NCBI GenBank assembly: GCA_905178155.1
Contig: CAJINV010000005.1
Coordinates: forward strand, 4,713,394-4,777,393
Length of the DNA: 64,000 nt
Origin: Amoebophrya sp. A120
Lineage: Eukaryota; Sar; Dinophyceae; Syndiniales; Amoebophryaceae
Direction: 5' to 3'
The notes beneath the pieces are model-generated. The model was not told the origin of the DNA. It ran no database searches and saw nothing but the letters and a program-made list of their open reading frames with translations. Below are positions 33,169 to 44,500 of this stretch, in pieces (position 1 is the stretch's first letter; every line of letters begins with the position of its first letter). The position numbers and the translations under genes are program-made.

Positions 33169-34082
33169 CTACGTCGGTAAGTCTTCGAACCCCCGTCCCT
33201 CCATGATCGCCACCCACTCGTTTAACTTCCGCAACTGCTCCGTTTTGTGAACTATGCTCTGCAATAAAAGGTCGTGGAATTTATATCGGATGAAGGATTT
33301 TTAGGATTGCAATGCTCGCCATGCAAAAGTCTTTAAGTAGAGTTTGATGTCGTGGAACGGGAAGATAGAAGAAGTAAGTACGACCATCAAACAAGCACAT
33401 CTGTCATGCCGAAGGTGTCATGCAATTCCGATGTCAACCACTCCTGCGTCTACCGCACATGAAGATTCTACGCCTTTTGCAAAAATGCGTATGAAGATCA
33501 CACACCACATAGTAGTCGTCGAATTCGCGCAGGCGGTGGGTAGCGTCCTCCTCTTCGCTCTCCGTGTTGAATAATTTCAAAAAATCCCTCTCCCCCCGCT
33601 GCAACTGCTGATGTATCGCCGGTGTTGCGGCACTGGAGGTTCCCAGTTGTGCTGAGTTGTCTCTGAAAGGATTTGGCGCCCGGTTTTCAACCGATGACTC
33701 GTAGGCTGTGCTGTTAAAAAGCGTCGACCTGCTAGAATCTGCGGGCAGGTCGAAGTTGTGCCTCCGAAACGCCATTCTTTGCGTGCTTTCGACGTTCGAG
33801 AAGATTTATGCATTGCAAAAATGTCTGGGTCTGGATGATTCCGGGATTTGTCATGCACTTTTTCCAAGCTCCCGGAAGTCTGGAATGCGGCACCTAACAT
33901 CGCAGGCTCTGCCGCCCTTTCGTGATGCCTATTCTGCATGAGAAATACCCTGTCAGCATGGCCAGAAGGCAGCACCTTTTGCCAGTCATGCAACACAGAT
34001 CTGTGTACGATCCGCAACTCGCATCACAAGTTCGGATCCTTCCAGACCCAGACATTTTTGCATTTGATAAGATTGTAGCCAT
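33169..34082 (-). CDS. Small protein of unknown function, introner-split
   Basis: ATG at 34082 (MATIFSNVESTQRMAF across the introner). Main exon 33801-33506 encodes polar sequence with an acidic patch (NTESEEEDATHRLREFDDYY). A GT-AG intron at 33505-33401 follows, phase 0. The next exon reads FDGRTYFFYLPVPRHQTLL. After a further intron with unclear borders (about 33330-33240), the last exon reads IVHKTEQLRKLNEWVAIMEG and ends at TAG 33169. About 170 residues. No domain recognised. The C-terminal third looks like a compact helical segment. Borders of the last intron are approximate. Confidence 0.55.
33807..34069. mobile_element. Introner, family A
   Basis: Ends TATGCATTGCAAAAATGTCT and AGACATTTTTGCATTTGATA. 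Exact duplication AGATT. It lies seven codons into the gene ending at 33169. Confidence 0.9.
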
Positions 34083-34236
34083 GGCATCCACAGGAAAAAA
34101 AAAACCAAACACAGCATGACCATCATTCGCAGTCGCATTTGCAGGTTGTAAGTATGACGAGAACCTATAATTGCATCATTATCAATTCATCTACGATCAA
34201 ACATATTCCACGCTTTCTTGCGGCTGACATCTTGGG

Positions 34237-37200
34237 TCAACAACTACACAGGATGGTTTTTGATTTTTTCCCAGAACGATAAATGGAGCTCAGCGGCCTG
34301 CGTCGCTTATCCAGATACCACTCTTTCCGGTTGATGCGATAGTGGTTTCTATCAAATGCAAATATGTCTCGGTCTGGAAGGATGCAAGGTTTGTCATGCA
34401 CAGTTTTCATGACTCCTGACGTCTGTGATGCATGCCCTAGCATCACAAGTTTTGTGAGGGCTTCCTGATGCCTATACCGCATGAGAAATGCCCTCTCGCC
34501 GTGGCAAAACCCGTACCGCTTTTGCTGTCCATGCAATACAGATTTTTGTATTATTCAAATGCAGCATCACAAGTTGCAACCTTCAGACCCAGACATATTT
34601 GCATTTGATAGTTTCCCGGGCCGCGCAAAAACGTGCCATCTTCAGCAGAATGTGGAACGTGATCTCCGGACGGCGTCGTCGTCGTGGATTCCGGTTGTAT
34701 TTGTGGACCAGTTCCTGATGTTCCTGCTGTCCCTGATGTGCTCGCAGTAGAACCACCGCCGGCAAAACTGGAAATAAAGCTTCTCTCCGAAGCTGTCCGT
34801 AACGCATCCATGGCCAACTCGACAGGAGATCTTCTAGAAGTTCGGCTTTGATGTGACTCTGACTGTGAGGAAGCACCAGCTGCAACCGTACTAGCAGTGC
34901 TGTCCTGCGTTGTACTATCGGGAAGGAACATCGCAGACCTGATCCACTCCGGATCGGCAAACGGGTTTGGTGTTCCCGAAGTAGTAGAAAGAAGAATTGT
35001 GCTCGGTGCTGGTTTGGACAAAAAATTTTGCAACCAGTCTTCGAGATGACCAACATTGTTGCTACTCGTGGTCCCTGCGCCCGTAGAAGTTCTTGATGTT
35101 CTTCTGTCAGCGGCTGAGTCATCTTGTGTTTCTTGTGCCACGCCTTGGACACCTGATTCTGCTTGCGCTTCTTGCGCTGTCACTCCTTGCACTTCACCTT
35201 CAACCTCCTCCTGGTCGATGAAATTATCAACCAAAGGCAGCTCCGTTAACTGAAGAGACACCGCCTGCTGGGCGAGGATGTAGTCGCGACTGGGTTCATA
35301 TCAAATGCAAATATGTCTGGGTCTGGAAGATTGCCAGGTTTGTCATGCATATTCTGCATGAGCCACGAAGCCTGTAATGCATGATCTAGCATCACAGATT
35401 TTTTTTAGAGAGCTTCCTAATGCCTACTCCGCATGAGAAATGCCCCCTCCGCATAACACAAACTTGACTCTTGTTGCTGGTCATGCAATACAGTTTTTTT
35501 GGAATCCAAAGACAGCATTACAAGTTGCACTCTTCCAGACCCAGACATATTTTCACTCCATAGTTCAGCAAACCCCTGCGGTGGGAGGGCGCCGTCTTCG
35601 TACTCGAGCAGCTTGACCAAGTTTGTGCCTCGGCGCTCGCGCCGGTATTCCTGCAGTGGCGGCTTGTTGCGTTCCCGGCAGGTCAACGCGTCGGACTTCC
35701 TAAGCAAAAACGCCCCACCCCAGAGCTGTCATGGAAATGCGCAATGACAGGAACATTTGCAATGCGCATCTCCATGAGAGACATTTCCAGTCGTGTTCTG
35801 GAATTTGTAATGCTGTAAACAGGATGACAAACTGGATTTCTCATATGGCTGCCGCCCTTGCTAACCAGCACTGCGCTGCAGATAGAAACTTGTCATGCAC
35901 AACTCCCAAAACTTGCAGATTTGTGCTGCAGATTTACCAACTTCACTATGGGGTGGGGATGTTTTTGCTCAGGATACCCGGAGCACCGTGAGCTGCGGCC
36001 ACGTTGCCCCACCAATATTGCTCTTTGTCGTTCAGGTCTCCTCCTTCTTTGCGAATAGTAAAGTCGCTCGTCACGAGTATGTATCCACTTGGAGAAAGCG
36101 ATGATCTGGGTCTAGCCTATTTTTCAGAACCTTGTGCTGCTGCTGAGTCGTGGGTGCGTGAAGTACAACTAGAGACGCTTGATTTATTGCAAGCACAGCA
36201 CCACTCAAGGAGCATGAAAAGCTTTTCAACGTTGTCTCAGTCTCACGACACACAGCACGCATGACAAACGAAACACAAACGGCGTTTTTGCATGAGAGAA
36301 GAACAAGTGCCGCTTTGTCGGTCATGCAACACAGATTGAGATTCGAGGTACCGTTCTGGAGCACATGAAAATGCAACACAAGCAAGCGTTTTTGTTTGAC
36401 AAGTTCAGCTTTTATTACAGACCCATTCCTCTGTCTTCATGTGTCCAATGCCATAGCATGCACACGTCTGTGACCCGGTCCCCGGATGCCTCCTCCTCCC
36501 CCGCAGCTTCTTGCCCCCGCTCCACCTCCTGCGCTACTTGACTATCACGACCCGTCTTCAGGACGTGGCCGAGGTCCGATGTCCTCACCGCTTTCGGCCA
36601 TGCCGCGGACAGCCTCGCCCGTTTCCCCACGGCAAAATTTTTGATCAGCCTCTCCCGCTTCGCATCCCTTTCCCACCCGTTGAAGACGGGTCCGGGGGGG
36701 CGTTCAGCCGTAGCAGTTGTGCCCAACAGCCGGCGCATGACCATGCGGTTTGGCAACCAAAATCTCCCTCGTGGCCCCGCCTTCCAAAAGTCCCTGCTCG
36801 GAAACACCTGACGCAGCGGCAAGTGGGCCGCGGGGTAGCCACCCTTATGCACTGCAAAAGTATCGCACTCGTAGTGATTATCGCAGTCATGCATTAAATA
36901 ATCTATCAAGGTAAAGGCGCATTACAAATGGCATTTGTAATGCTGAGCAAATTTGTGATGTCCTTTATACTAGTAAGCTACTTTTGCAGTTCATACCCCT
37001 TCCCGACTGGTAAGTCTTCCACGAAACGGTCGAGATAGAAGCCGCGAGAGGCCAAGTATCATGTGTAAAAACGTCCCCACCCCAGAACAACTCTGCATGC
37101 TGGAAATGTTTCTCTTTCTCATGCGGAGCCCCATGAGATGCATCCTCTAGCGGTGTTTTGGAATTTGTCATGCTCCAATCAGCATGATATCCTAGATCTG

Positions 37201-38269
37201 TGATGCTGCTTAGTTAGATCAAACAGCCCTACACTACGAGTCCAAATTTGTCATGCAAAAAAGCCAAAGCCTGTAGAATTGTCTAGCCGATTCTCCATCT
37301 TGACTATGGGGTGGGGACGTTTTTACAGAGGATACCAAGGAGTCCGTGTTCAGGGCAACCACGCACCTATCCCCGTTGCTCTCGCGGTATCAAATGCAGA
37401 AATGTCTGAGTCTGGAAGAATGCATGTTTGTCATGCTTGTCTGGCTTAGCTCTTAAATCTGTCACGCACGTTACCCAAGAGCTCCATTTTTCTGTGATGC
37501 AGAAGCGCAGTTTGTCATGCAGAATAGGCAACACCTAGAAGCTCAGAAACTTGTCATGCTGAGCCAGCATTTGTGGCCTCATCATGAGACGCCACCCAGC
37601 ATCACAAGTTTCCTGACCCAGACATTTTTACATTTGATACGCGGTACTCCGTGCCAATTTCGGTCCGGGCAATCGGGAACGTGCGAAAACGAAAATCTGA
37701 GAGAGTGACAGATTCTGAGTACGCCCGGAAAACCGCTCCGCCGTGCAGGAGGTCCGACGAGTTTTTTCCATCGGTCCCCGGGGCGTTCTCCTGGTGCACT
37801 TGGCTTTCGAAAACCGTTTTCAGGAAGGCCCGCATTTGCTCATCGTACGACAGTTCGAGTTCCTCGTACGAGTGTTCGAGTGCCGCATTTTGCACCTCGT
37901 TGTACTTGTCCTCGACGACAGCCGAATTCTCTATGCAGTGCAAAGACCGCTGGGTCTTCTACAAGGATCCAAACTTGTCGTGCTGTGTCTCAATCGCACA
38001 AAAAGAAAAATCTGTGTTGCATTCATATACAGCAAAAATTACAACCCACTTGCCACACATAGGGCCAATTTCTGATGCGGAATAGTGATCGAGAAGCCCT
38101 TGTCGCGCATTCTGTGATGCTTCAGGTTGCATTCCAGACCGTCTTTCGTCGTGGTGTACGCGTAGTTTTACACGATGCATGCCAAACCTTACACTCTTCC
38201 AGACCCAGAGATGTACATGAATTTCATATTCTCATCCACAAACCGATTCCCGAACAGCCCCGCTTGCAT
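34237..38269 (-). CDS. Introner-rich gene, unknown function, disordered C-terminal half
   Basis: ATG 38269 (MQAGLFGNRFVDE). Exon joins by the duplicate rule are in frame at 37932 (VDENSAVVEDK), 37388 (TEYRESNGDRC), 37057 (DSLASRGFYLD), 36846 (VGKGGYPAAHL), 35299 (GFAEPSRDYILAQQ) and 34350. The N-terminal half is ordered (LSDFRFRTFPIARTEIG; GFYLDRFVEDLPVG; FPSRDFWKAGPRGRFWLPN). The C-terminal half is Ser/Thr/Gln-rich and ends basic (RINRKEWYLDKRRRP) before the stop at 34237. No family recognised. Two joins are weak: about 36107-36420 (introner-like interior, unclear ends, and a possible stop plus AATAAA at 36405-36417) and 35701-35976 (no clear duplicate, and simple excision breaks frame). The stretch could therefore be two genes, 36415-38269 and 34237-36085. 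Confidence 0.5.
34350..34610. mobile_element. Introner, family A
   Basis: Ends TATCAAATGCAAATATGTCT and AGACATATTTGCATTTGATA, a near-perfect inverted pair. Exact duplication GTTTC. Confidence 0.93.
35299..35562. mobile_element. Introner, family A
   Basis: Left end TATCAAATGCAAATATGTCT; diverged right end CAGACATATTTTCACTCCATA. Exact duplication GTTCA. Confidence 0.9.
35701..35976. mobile_element. Introner, family C, degraded ends
   Basis: Left end AAGCAAAAACGCCCCACCCC, right end GGGGTGGGGATGTTTTTGCT, followed by CAGGATA. No target duplication visible, and simple excision does not keep the frame. Confidence 0.7.
36107..36420. mobile_element. Probable introner with unclear ends
   Basis: The interior carries introner landmarks (GCATGACAAA, TTGCATGAGAG, GTCATGCAACACAGATTG). 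The ends share inverted TGGGTCT...TTCAGAAC and GTTCAGC...AGACCCA. No clean 5-bp duplication. Borders approximate. Confidence 0.45.
36846..36995. mobile_element. Introner, family D (150 bp)
   Basis: Ends TATGCACTGCAAAAGTATCG and CTACTTTTGCAGTTCATA. Near-duplication ACCCT/CCCCT. Confidence 0.86.
37057..37335. mobile_element. Introner, family C
   Basis: Ends TATCATGTGTAAAAACGTCC and GGACGTTTTTACAGAGGATA, with CCCACCCC/GGGGTGGG inside. Exact duplication CCAAG. Confidence 0.9.
37388..37639. mobile_element. Introner, family A
   Basis: Ends TATCAAATGCAGAAATGTCT and AGACATTTTTACATTTGATA. Exact duplication CGCGG. Only a 52-nt exon separates it from the element at 37057. Confidence 0.92.
37932..38228. 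mobile_element. Introner, family A, diverged
   Basis: Ends TATGCAGTGCAAAGACCGCT and AGATGTACATGAATTTCATA. Exact duplication TTCTC. CTGGGTCT and CAGACCCAG cores retained. Confidence 0.88.
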
Positions 38270-38539
38270 GTGCGTGGATACTATGGAAGCGACAGAAGAA
38301 GAAATCTTCAGCTATAAGATTTATACGTTTTGATAAGGTCGGATCTTGTTCACGCGGGGGCACACGCGGTGGGTCTGATCATAAACGACGAGAGGAAACA
38401 TCAAAAAGTCAAGTTTAAGACCTATGTAGTGCATCCTGAATGAGGGTTATTTCAAATCGAATGCATGTATGCAGACGTTTGCGGTGGGTTTCTGAAAATC
38501 AGACTGTTGTATGCAGTAGCAGTTTTGCGTCGTCCTATA

Positions 38540-41500
38540 TTAGCACCAAACTCCAGTCAAATTGAAAGTTTCCTGTTCAATCATCGCTTCCATACTATAC
38601 AAGCCTGGTCCCTCGAAATTGGCGCCGTGGTATGCCTCGGCCGGGAGCGTTGGGAGCTGTTGAGATGTGAGCGCAGTATCGAAGAAAATTGCGTCGTGGA
38701 TGCGTTGGGCGTCGCGCGTATAGTAGTAAACCACCTTGGGGTGCGCAAGTGCGGTCCGTGGAAAAAATCGGAGGCTGGTTGTCAATTCAAGAGACATCAA
38801 TTCAGCGTCGTGGTCCAAATCGCTAGTGCTTGTTTCAGCAATCGCATTTCCGAGCGCGATTCGGCGCAGTAACAGTGTCCAAAACATGGTATCCAGCATG
38901 GCCCTGGCTTTCTCCTCGGTAAACGTGTAAGTCCGCTGGAACTCTGGCTCGATGGAACTCATCCTTTCCAGGTCGAGATCGAAAAAAAGGAAAAATGCGT
39001 CCAGGTCCCAGGGATGAACGCGGACTTGCAAAAGGTCTTCAAACATCTTCGCCGTCCGGAACTTCCACGCTAGCAGTTCTTTCACCGACCAATTTGGATT
39101 TGCACTGACCCACTGTTTTTTCATAGTCCACCTCTTGGACACGTCCCCGCCAAATCCCCGGTGTACGCGCCACATGGCCGGCCGCACGGTCTCGTCCAGG
39201 AAGTCGCTTGTCAGGTAGTCGTTCGACATATTGATCGTCTCATCTGCCGACGTTGTCGTGGAGGTGAACGTGCTAAAGTTCGTCAGCATTCTATCAAATG
39301 GAAAAATCGCCCCGCTTCATATTGAAAAGAACGTTTCTGATGCTGGATTTGGATACACAAATCACATCTGTGTTACAGTAGAGGAATGCACGCAGATCCT
39401 GAGCCTAGGCGGGGGCCTTTTGGTGTAGGTGCGTAGCATGCTAGACGGCTACCCTGTAAGCCTTACAGCATCACGCATCGCTTCCATAACGTGGCGGACT
39501 GCCTGCGTGTGCCTTCTTGCAAGACAGGTCCGACTTGTGGCCACAAATCTGCATCGCAAATTTTCAGATGGATGCGTTTTTAATATAGGGAGGGGGGTGG
39601 ATTTTTCCTCACAATACATTCGCATCTGAAGGTAATCCCGAACGGAATTTTGGGAAAAGCCGCCAGGCTGGAGGTTGCCGGCCTCTATCAAACGCAAATC
39701 TGTGTGGGTTTGGAAGATTGCGAGATTTGTCATGCGGGTCCGGCATGACTCTGCCCTCTGTATTGCGGGGCCGCAAAGAGCTCCTTTTCCCTGTCATTCT
39801 TCAAAAACGCACTTTCTCATGCGCAACAAACAACTCACGACCACGGAAAAGACTGGCCATGCTTGGCAGCGCATTAGTACAGTGTGCTCATAATTATTCC
39901 CTAACTTGCATCACAACCTCCCAGAGGACCCAGACATATTTGCAGTGCATATCCGCGTCGTAAAGAAGTCTCGGATTTTCCACGCTCTCCACGTAGGGCC
40001 CGTACACAATTTCCTTCGGAAACGGGGGCCGCGGCTTCAACCTCGCGTAGGAAAGGTGAATTTTGTCGTCGCGAATGTTTTCGAGAAAATGATGCTGGAG
40101 GGTCAGGTTTTTTAGCGCCGTTGGAAGAAGTTGATTGTTCTGCGCAGCTGGGACAGCGGGAGGAGCAGTAGAGCCATCAGCATGCTGAAGATTCTCATTG
40201 TCATGCGCTGGTGGACTTCTAACAGGGGGCGTGCTTGCTGGTGTTAATATGCTTCTCCGATTTATTGTCAGCTGCATTTGAAGGAAAGACATGTCGGATT
40301 GGATTGCCGCGCCACGCCGTGAAGAACGGTCCGGAAGAACATGGTCTTCATCGTGGACACCGTCATCCCCATTCACCTTCGCATGGTGCACTTTTTCTTC
40401 CGCAAGCTCGTCCTGCAGCCCCGTCGAGAGAAAAGAAGCTCGTCCAGCAGGAGCTCCAGCTTGGGCAGAACCAGGCGATGGCGTCTGGGTCTGAAAAACT
40501 TCCGGAAGTGTCGGGCCCTCTATCCCAAACTCACTCAAGTCATACCTCTCCGCCAGCAGACTGGCGACCAATACCTCGTCCCCGCGAAACCGGTTCCACC
40601 GCAGCTCCTTTTTCAGTTCCTCTGTCAGCCGCTGCGACTCCCCGGACCGCATCGGCGCGGGACGCTCCCCTTGGGTTTTCCCACTGGGTGGGACCCACTT
40701 CGCGGGAATTTTGGCGCGGACAGTCGGGGGGATGGCTTTCGGTTTCGGCGGGGCTATAATCTGCGGCGCTTGTTGAGGTGGACTACCTGATGGGGGGGTA
40801 GTAGAACTACTACTACCTGGATCATTCGCCCCACCATCTGGTGCCGGTCGTGCTCCTCCATCTCCTCGCTGCGGACCAATCAAAAGCTCGACATCGGGAA
40901 CAATGCGCCGACTCGGTATTCCTCCACGAGCTCCCCCGGGTCCTGCGCCGCCTGTCGTTCCTCCAAGCGGCTGACCTGGTGCGGGCGCGCCGCCTGGAGC
41001 AGAAGCAGGTCCTCCCAGCGCCGGTGCTGGTTCTTGCTGCATACTACCACCCCCGCCGGCCGCGGTACCACCTCCGGGATGAAGAAGAGTTTGCTCCTCC
41101 TCGTGAGTCGTGGACGACGTCTCTTTTTTCTCGTCATTTTTCTGTTCCTTCGGTACCGAAAAGACCAACACTAACGTGATCGTCAGTGCAACGACGATCA
41201 CAGAAACCACGACGGCTCCGACCGTCCAGACCTTCCAGTTTTTTGCGAGCGCAGATGTGGCAGTGGCATGACCTTCCTCGTCGCTGTGATCCTTAAGAAC
41301 GCGATCCGTTTGGAGATCGTGATACTGGGAGTTATCATAGTCTGCAAGCCGTTTCAGAAAGTCGTCAGAGCGTTTTGCTTCATCATCCGGTTGTAGAACA
41401 AGTTCTTGTTCCTGTATAAGATCTTGCTCGTCACCAGCATCGGCGTTCTGCAGTTGCTGCTGTTGCAACAGCAGCATCTGCGCCATAGCCAATCCCTGCG

Positions 41501-44500
41501 GGTTCTGCCGCTGATCGTGCACCGCCTTTAGGGTGGATAGATTTGGAACGAGAAATCTGGATTTTATTTTCTCCCGGGGGCCACGAGCTGACTCTGGGTC
41601 ACGACCATCTTGATCTTGCCCCTCGCCGTCCTCCTGCTCCGTGCTTTCTTCCTCCCTCACAAAAATCTTCTCGACCACTTCCGGCCTGATTTTTGCTTTC
41701 CTGCAAGTCTTCCAGGAGAAGTCAGAGCCACTCATCTCCTCCAAGGCGGTTTTGATCTCTTCCGCGGATATCCGCTTTTTCGGGTCTTTCACGAGACAGT
41801 GCTGCAGAATACCGTTCAAGTGCTCGAACTGCAACTGACTTTCCTCGGGCAAATAAACTGTAGTTGTTGTGTCGGCTTTTGATTGTGCTGTTGGGGTTGT
41901 ATGATCTGATCGTCCTCTTGCTGGTCCATCTGCGACGGCATCAGGCGCGACGAAGTTTTTGTGTTCTCGAAGTAGGTCATCAGCGTCGTCGTCCTTCGAC
42001 GTCTTTCGGTTATTTGTGCGTGACATTTTCTCTAGTACTTCTAGAGGTTCAACGTGTGAAGAGAACTGTATTAACTTGGATGGCGGGGAAGTGTAACTTT
42101 GCTTTTCTCTGCCACCTGGTGCCGTTTTTGCCGCGGAATCTCGCTGGGACCCTCGGGAACGCGAAGATGGTATGCAGAAAAACAAAATAAAACCTTCGTC
42201 AATGATGAGATGAAGTACACGCACTCTTTAGAAGTGCAGCCTGTACTTACACCAGAAATATATAACGCGCCGTTCTCCTAGACGTAACAGGTTCTTCCTG
42301 GATCTTCATACACAATCGTAAGAAACGATGAATATGAACCAAGCAAAAAAACGGACACTCATCTCCTGGGATTTATGCGTACTGTAATGTCACATCAAAC
42401 ATTCATGCCTCGGTCGTGCACGTGTCGCAGAAACTGCATCTACACAGTAATCGTCATGACGAAAGTAGATTTTCTCGTGCGGATAGATGACGCATGATCT
42501 ACTTCAGCCCCAATGCCAGAAGTCGTCCCCACGTTCTTCGAGGGGGGTATCAAAGTGCTGGCCGTGCTCTGGAATTCCAAGTGCTGCTCGTTCTCTATAA
42601 TAGTGGCCGGGTAAAAATCTTCTTCTTGTTTATCGGAGTTCTTTTTGCTATTTGATTTCGACAGCAATCCCGCCTGGCCGCTTGAAGAAAGTGTAGGCCT
42701 CTTATGTTCCTCGTCTAGTACCCGTTCCACTTCTTCTATGGGAAATCGCTTGACCTGCGGAAACTGAATCACCAAGTCCGGATCTATCACCGCAAACATA
42801 ACCCGATTATACCCCCCTCCGGCGGCTCCGCCCGCCTTGGAACTCAATCGCATCAGGTGCTCGAACGGCGTTCGTAAATGGATCAATTGGTACAGAATGA
42901 TCCCCAACGCCCAGCAGTCCGTATCAAATGCGAAAATGTCTGGGTCTGGAAGAAGCCGCATTTTTGCCATGCTGTTTTCGCATGACACAAGAGGTTCGGC
43001 ATGGAAGCCCCTAGCATCACAGGTTTCTACATCAAGGTTCCGCAATGCCTAATCTGCATGATAAATCCCTCATTTTCTTGGTGACAGGAAAGGGGCAGCT
43101 TTTGCCTCCTATGCATGAGAGATTTTTCTGTGTTCTGAAATGCGCATCACAAGTTTGCATTCTCCCAGACCCCGACATATTTGCAATTCATAGTCCGCCG
43201 CGGGTCGCATTTTCAACAGCTGGTCCGCGTTTTCCAAGTTTTCCGTATCAAAATGAAGAATCCCCCCTCCCCATATCAAAGCGGAAACCTGTGACGCGGG
43301 ATTTGTGTACACAAATCACATTTGTCTTGCAGGAAAGCACTGCTCGCAGATCGCAAGCCTAAGGGGGGGCCTTTTGGTGTAGGGGCCTAGCATGGCAGAC
43401 GTCTGCCCTGCAGGCCTTGCAGCATTACAAACGGCCTGCATATCGCGGCGGACTCTCTGGCCTTGCAAGACAAACAGGACTTGTGGTCACAAATCTGCAT
43501 CACAAATTTGCGGAAAGACATGTTTTCAATATGGGGAGGGGGGATTTTTCATTTTGATATTCCGGCTGGTAAAAGCACTCCGGCGCCATGTACAACAGCG
43601 TCCCCGCGTGGTTTTGCCGAGTCACATACGACTTCTCCTCTGCAAACTGCTTCGCGAGCCCAAAATCGGACAGTTTTATCTTCACATGGAAATAAGACCG
43701 CTTCATATGATTTTCGAACGTCGGTGAACCTCCTTGATCGTCCACTAGAGGTTGCTGCACGTAGTCCGCCTCCACGTTGGAGTGGAAAACGAGGAAGTTC
43801 GCGGGCTTCAAGTCAAAATGAGCGACCTGCACGCTGTGGATGAAGGCGACGGCGTCCACCATCTGGGTCCAACAATGGAGTAGAAGTGGCAGCGACATCC
43901 CCCCGTCTGGAATGTTCATGCTGTGATAAAGCGCTTCGATGGTCCTCTCCGTCTTCTCTGAAGTGAAGTTATCGACTTCTTCCAGCGGTGTTGACGGTGA
44001 GGTTTTCGTGTTACTGCTTTTACGTCCCACCTCAGAATTTTTCATCATCGTCTTGCTTCCCTTCTTCGTCTTCGTGTATTTCAGAAACCTTTTCTGGTAT
44101 TTCGCGAAGTCGCAGTCGGCGAGCTCGAGCAAGAGAAACATTTTCAAATTCTCCGGCTCGTAGTTGGCGCCGTAACTCTGGATGATGCAGTCGAGCTTTT
44201 TCGCGTTTAATTTTTCCAGGATTTCAATTTCCTTCACATACGCGTTGTACTGCCGCTTATCCTGCGCGGAGACCGCCTTCAGCGCGAATTCCCTTTTGCC
44301 TATCAAATGTAAAAATGTCTGGGTCTGGAATATTCTGAGACTTGTCACGCAGGTTTTCCATGGCCCATGATGTCTGTGATGCATGCCCTAGCATCACATA
44401 TTTTTTGAGGGCATCTTGATGCCTAGTCCGCATGACAAATGTCCTCTCTGCGTGGCAAAAATTACATTCTCTTTGCTGCTCATGCAATACAAGTTTTTTT

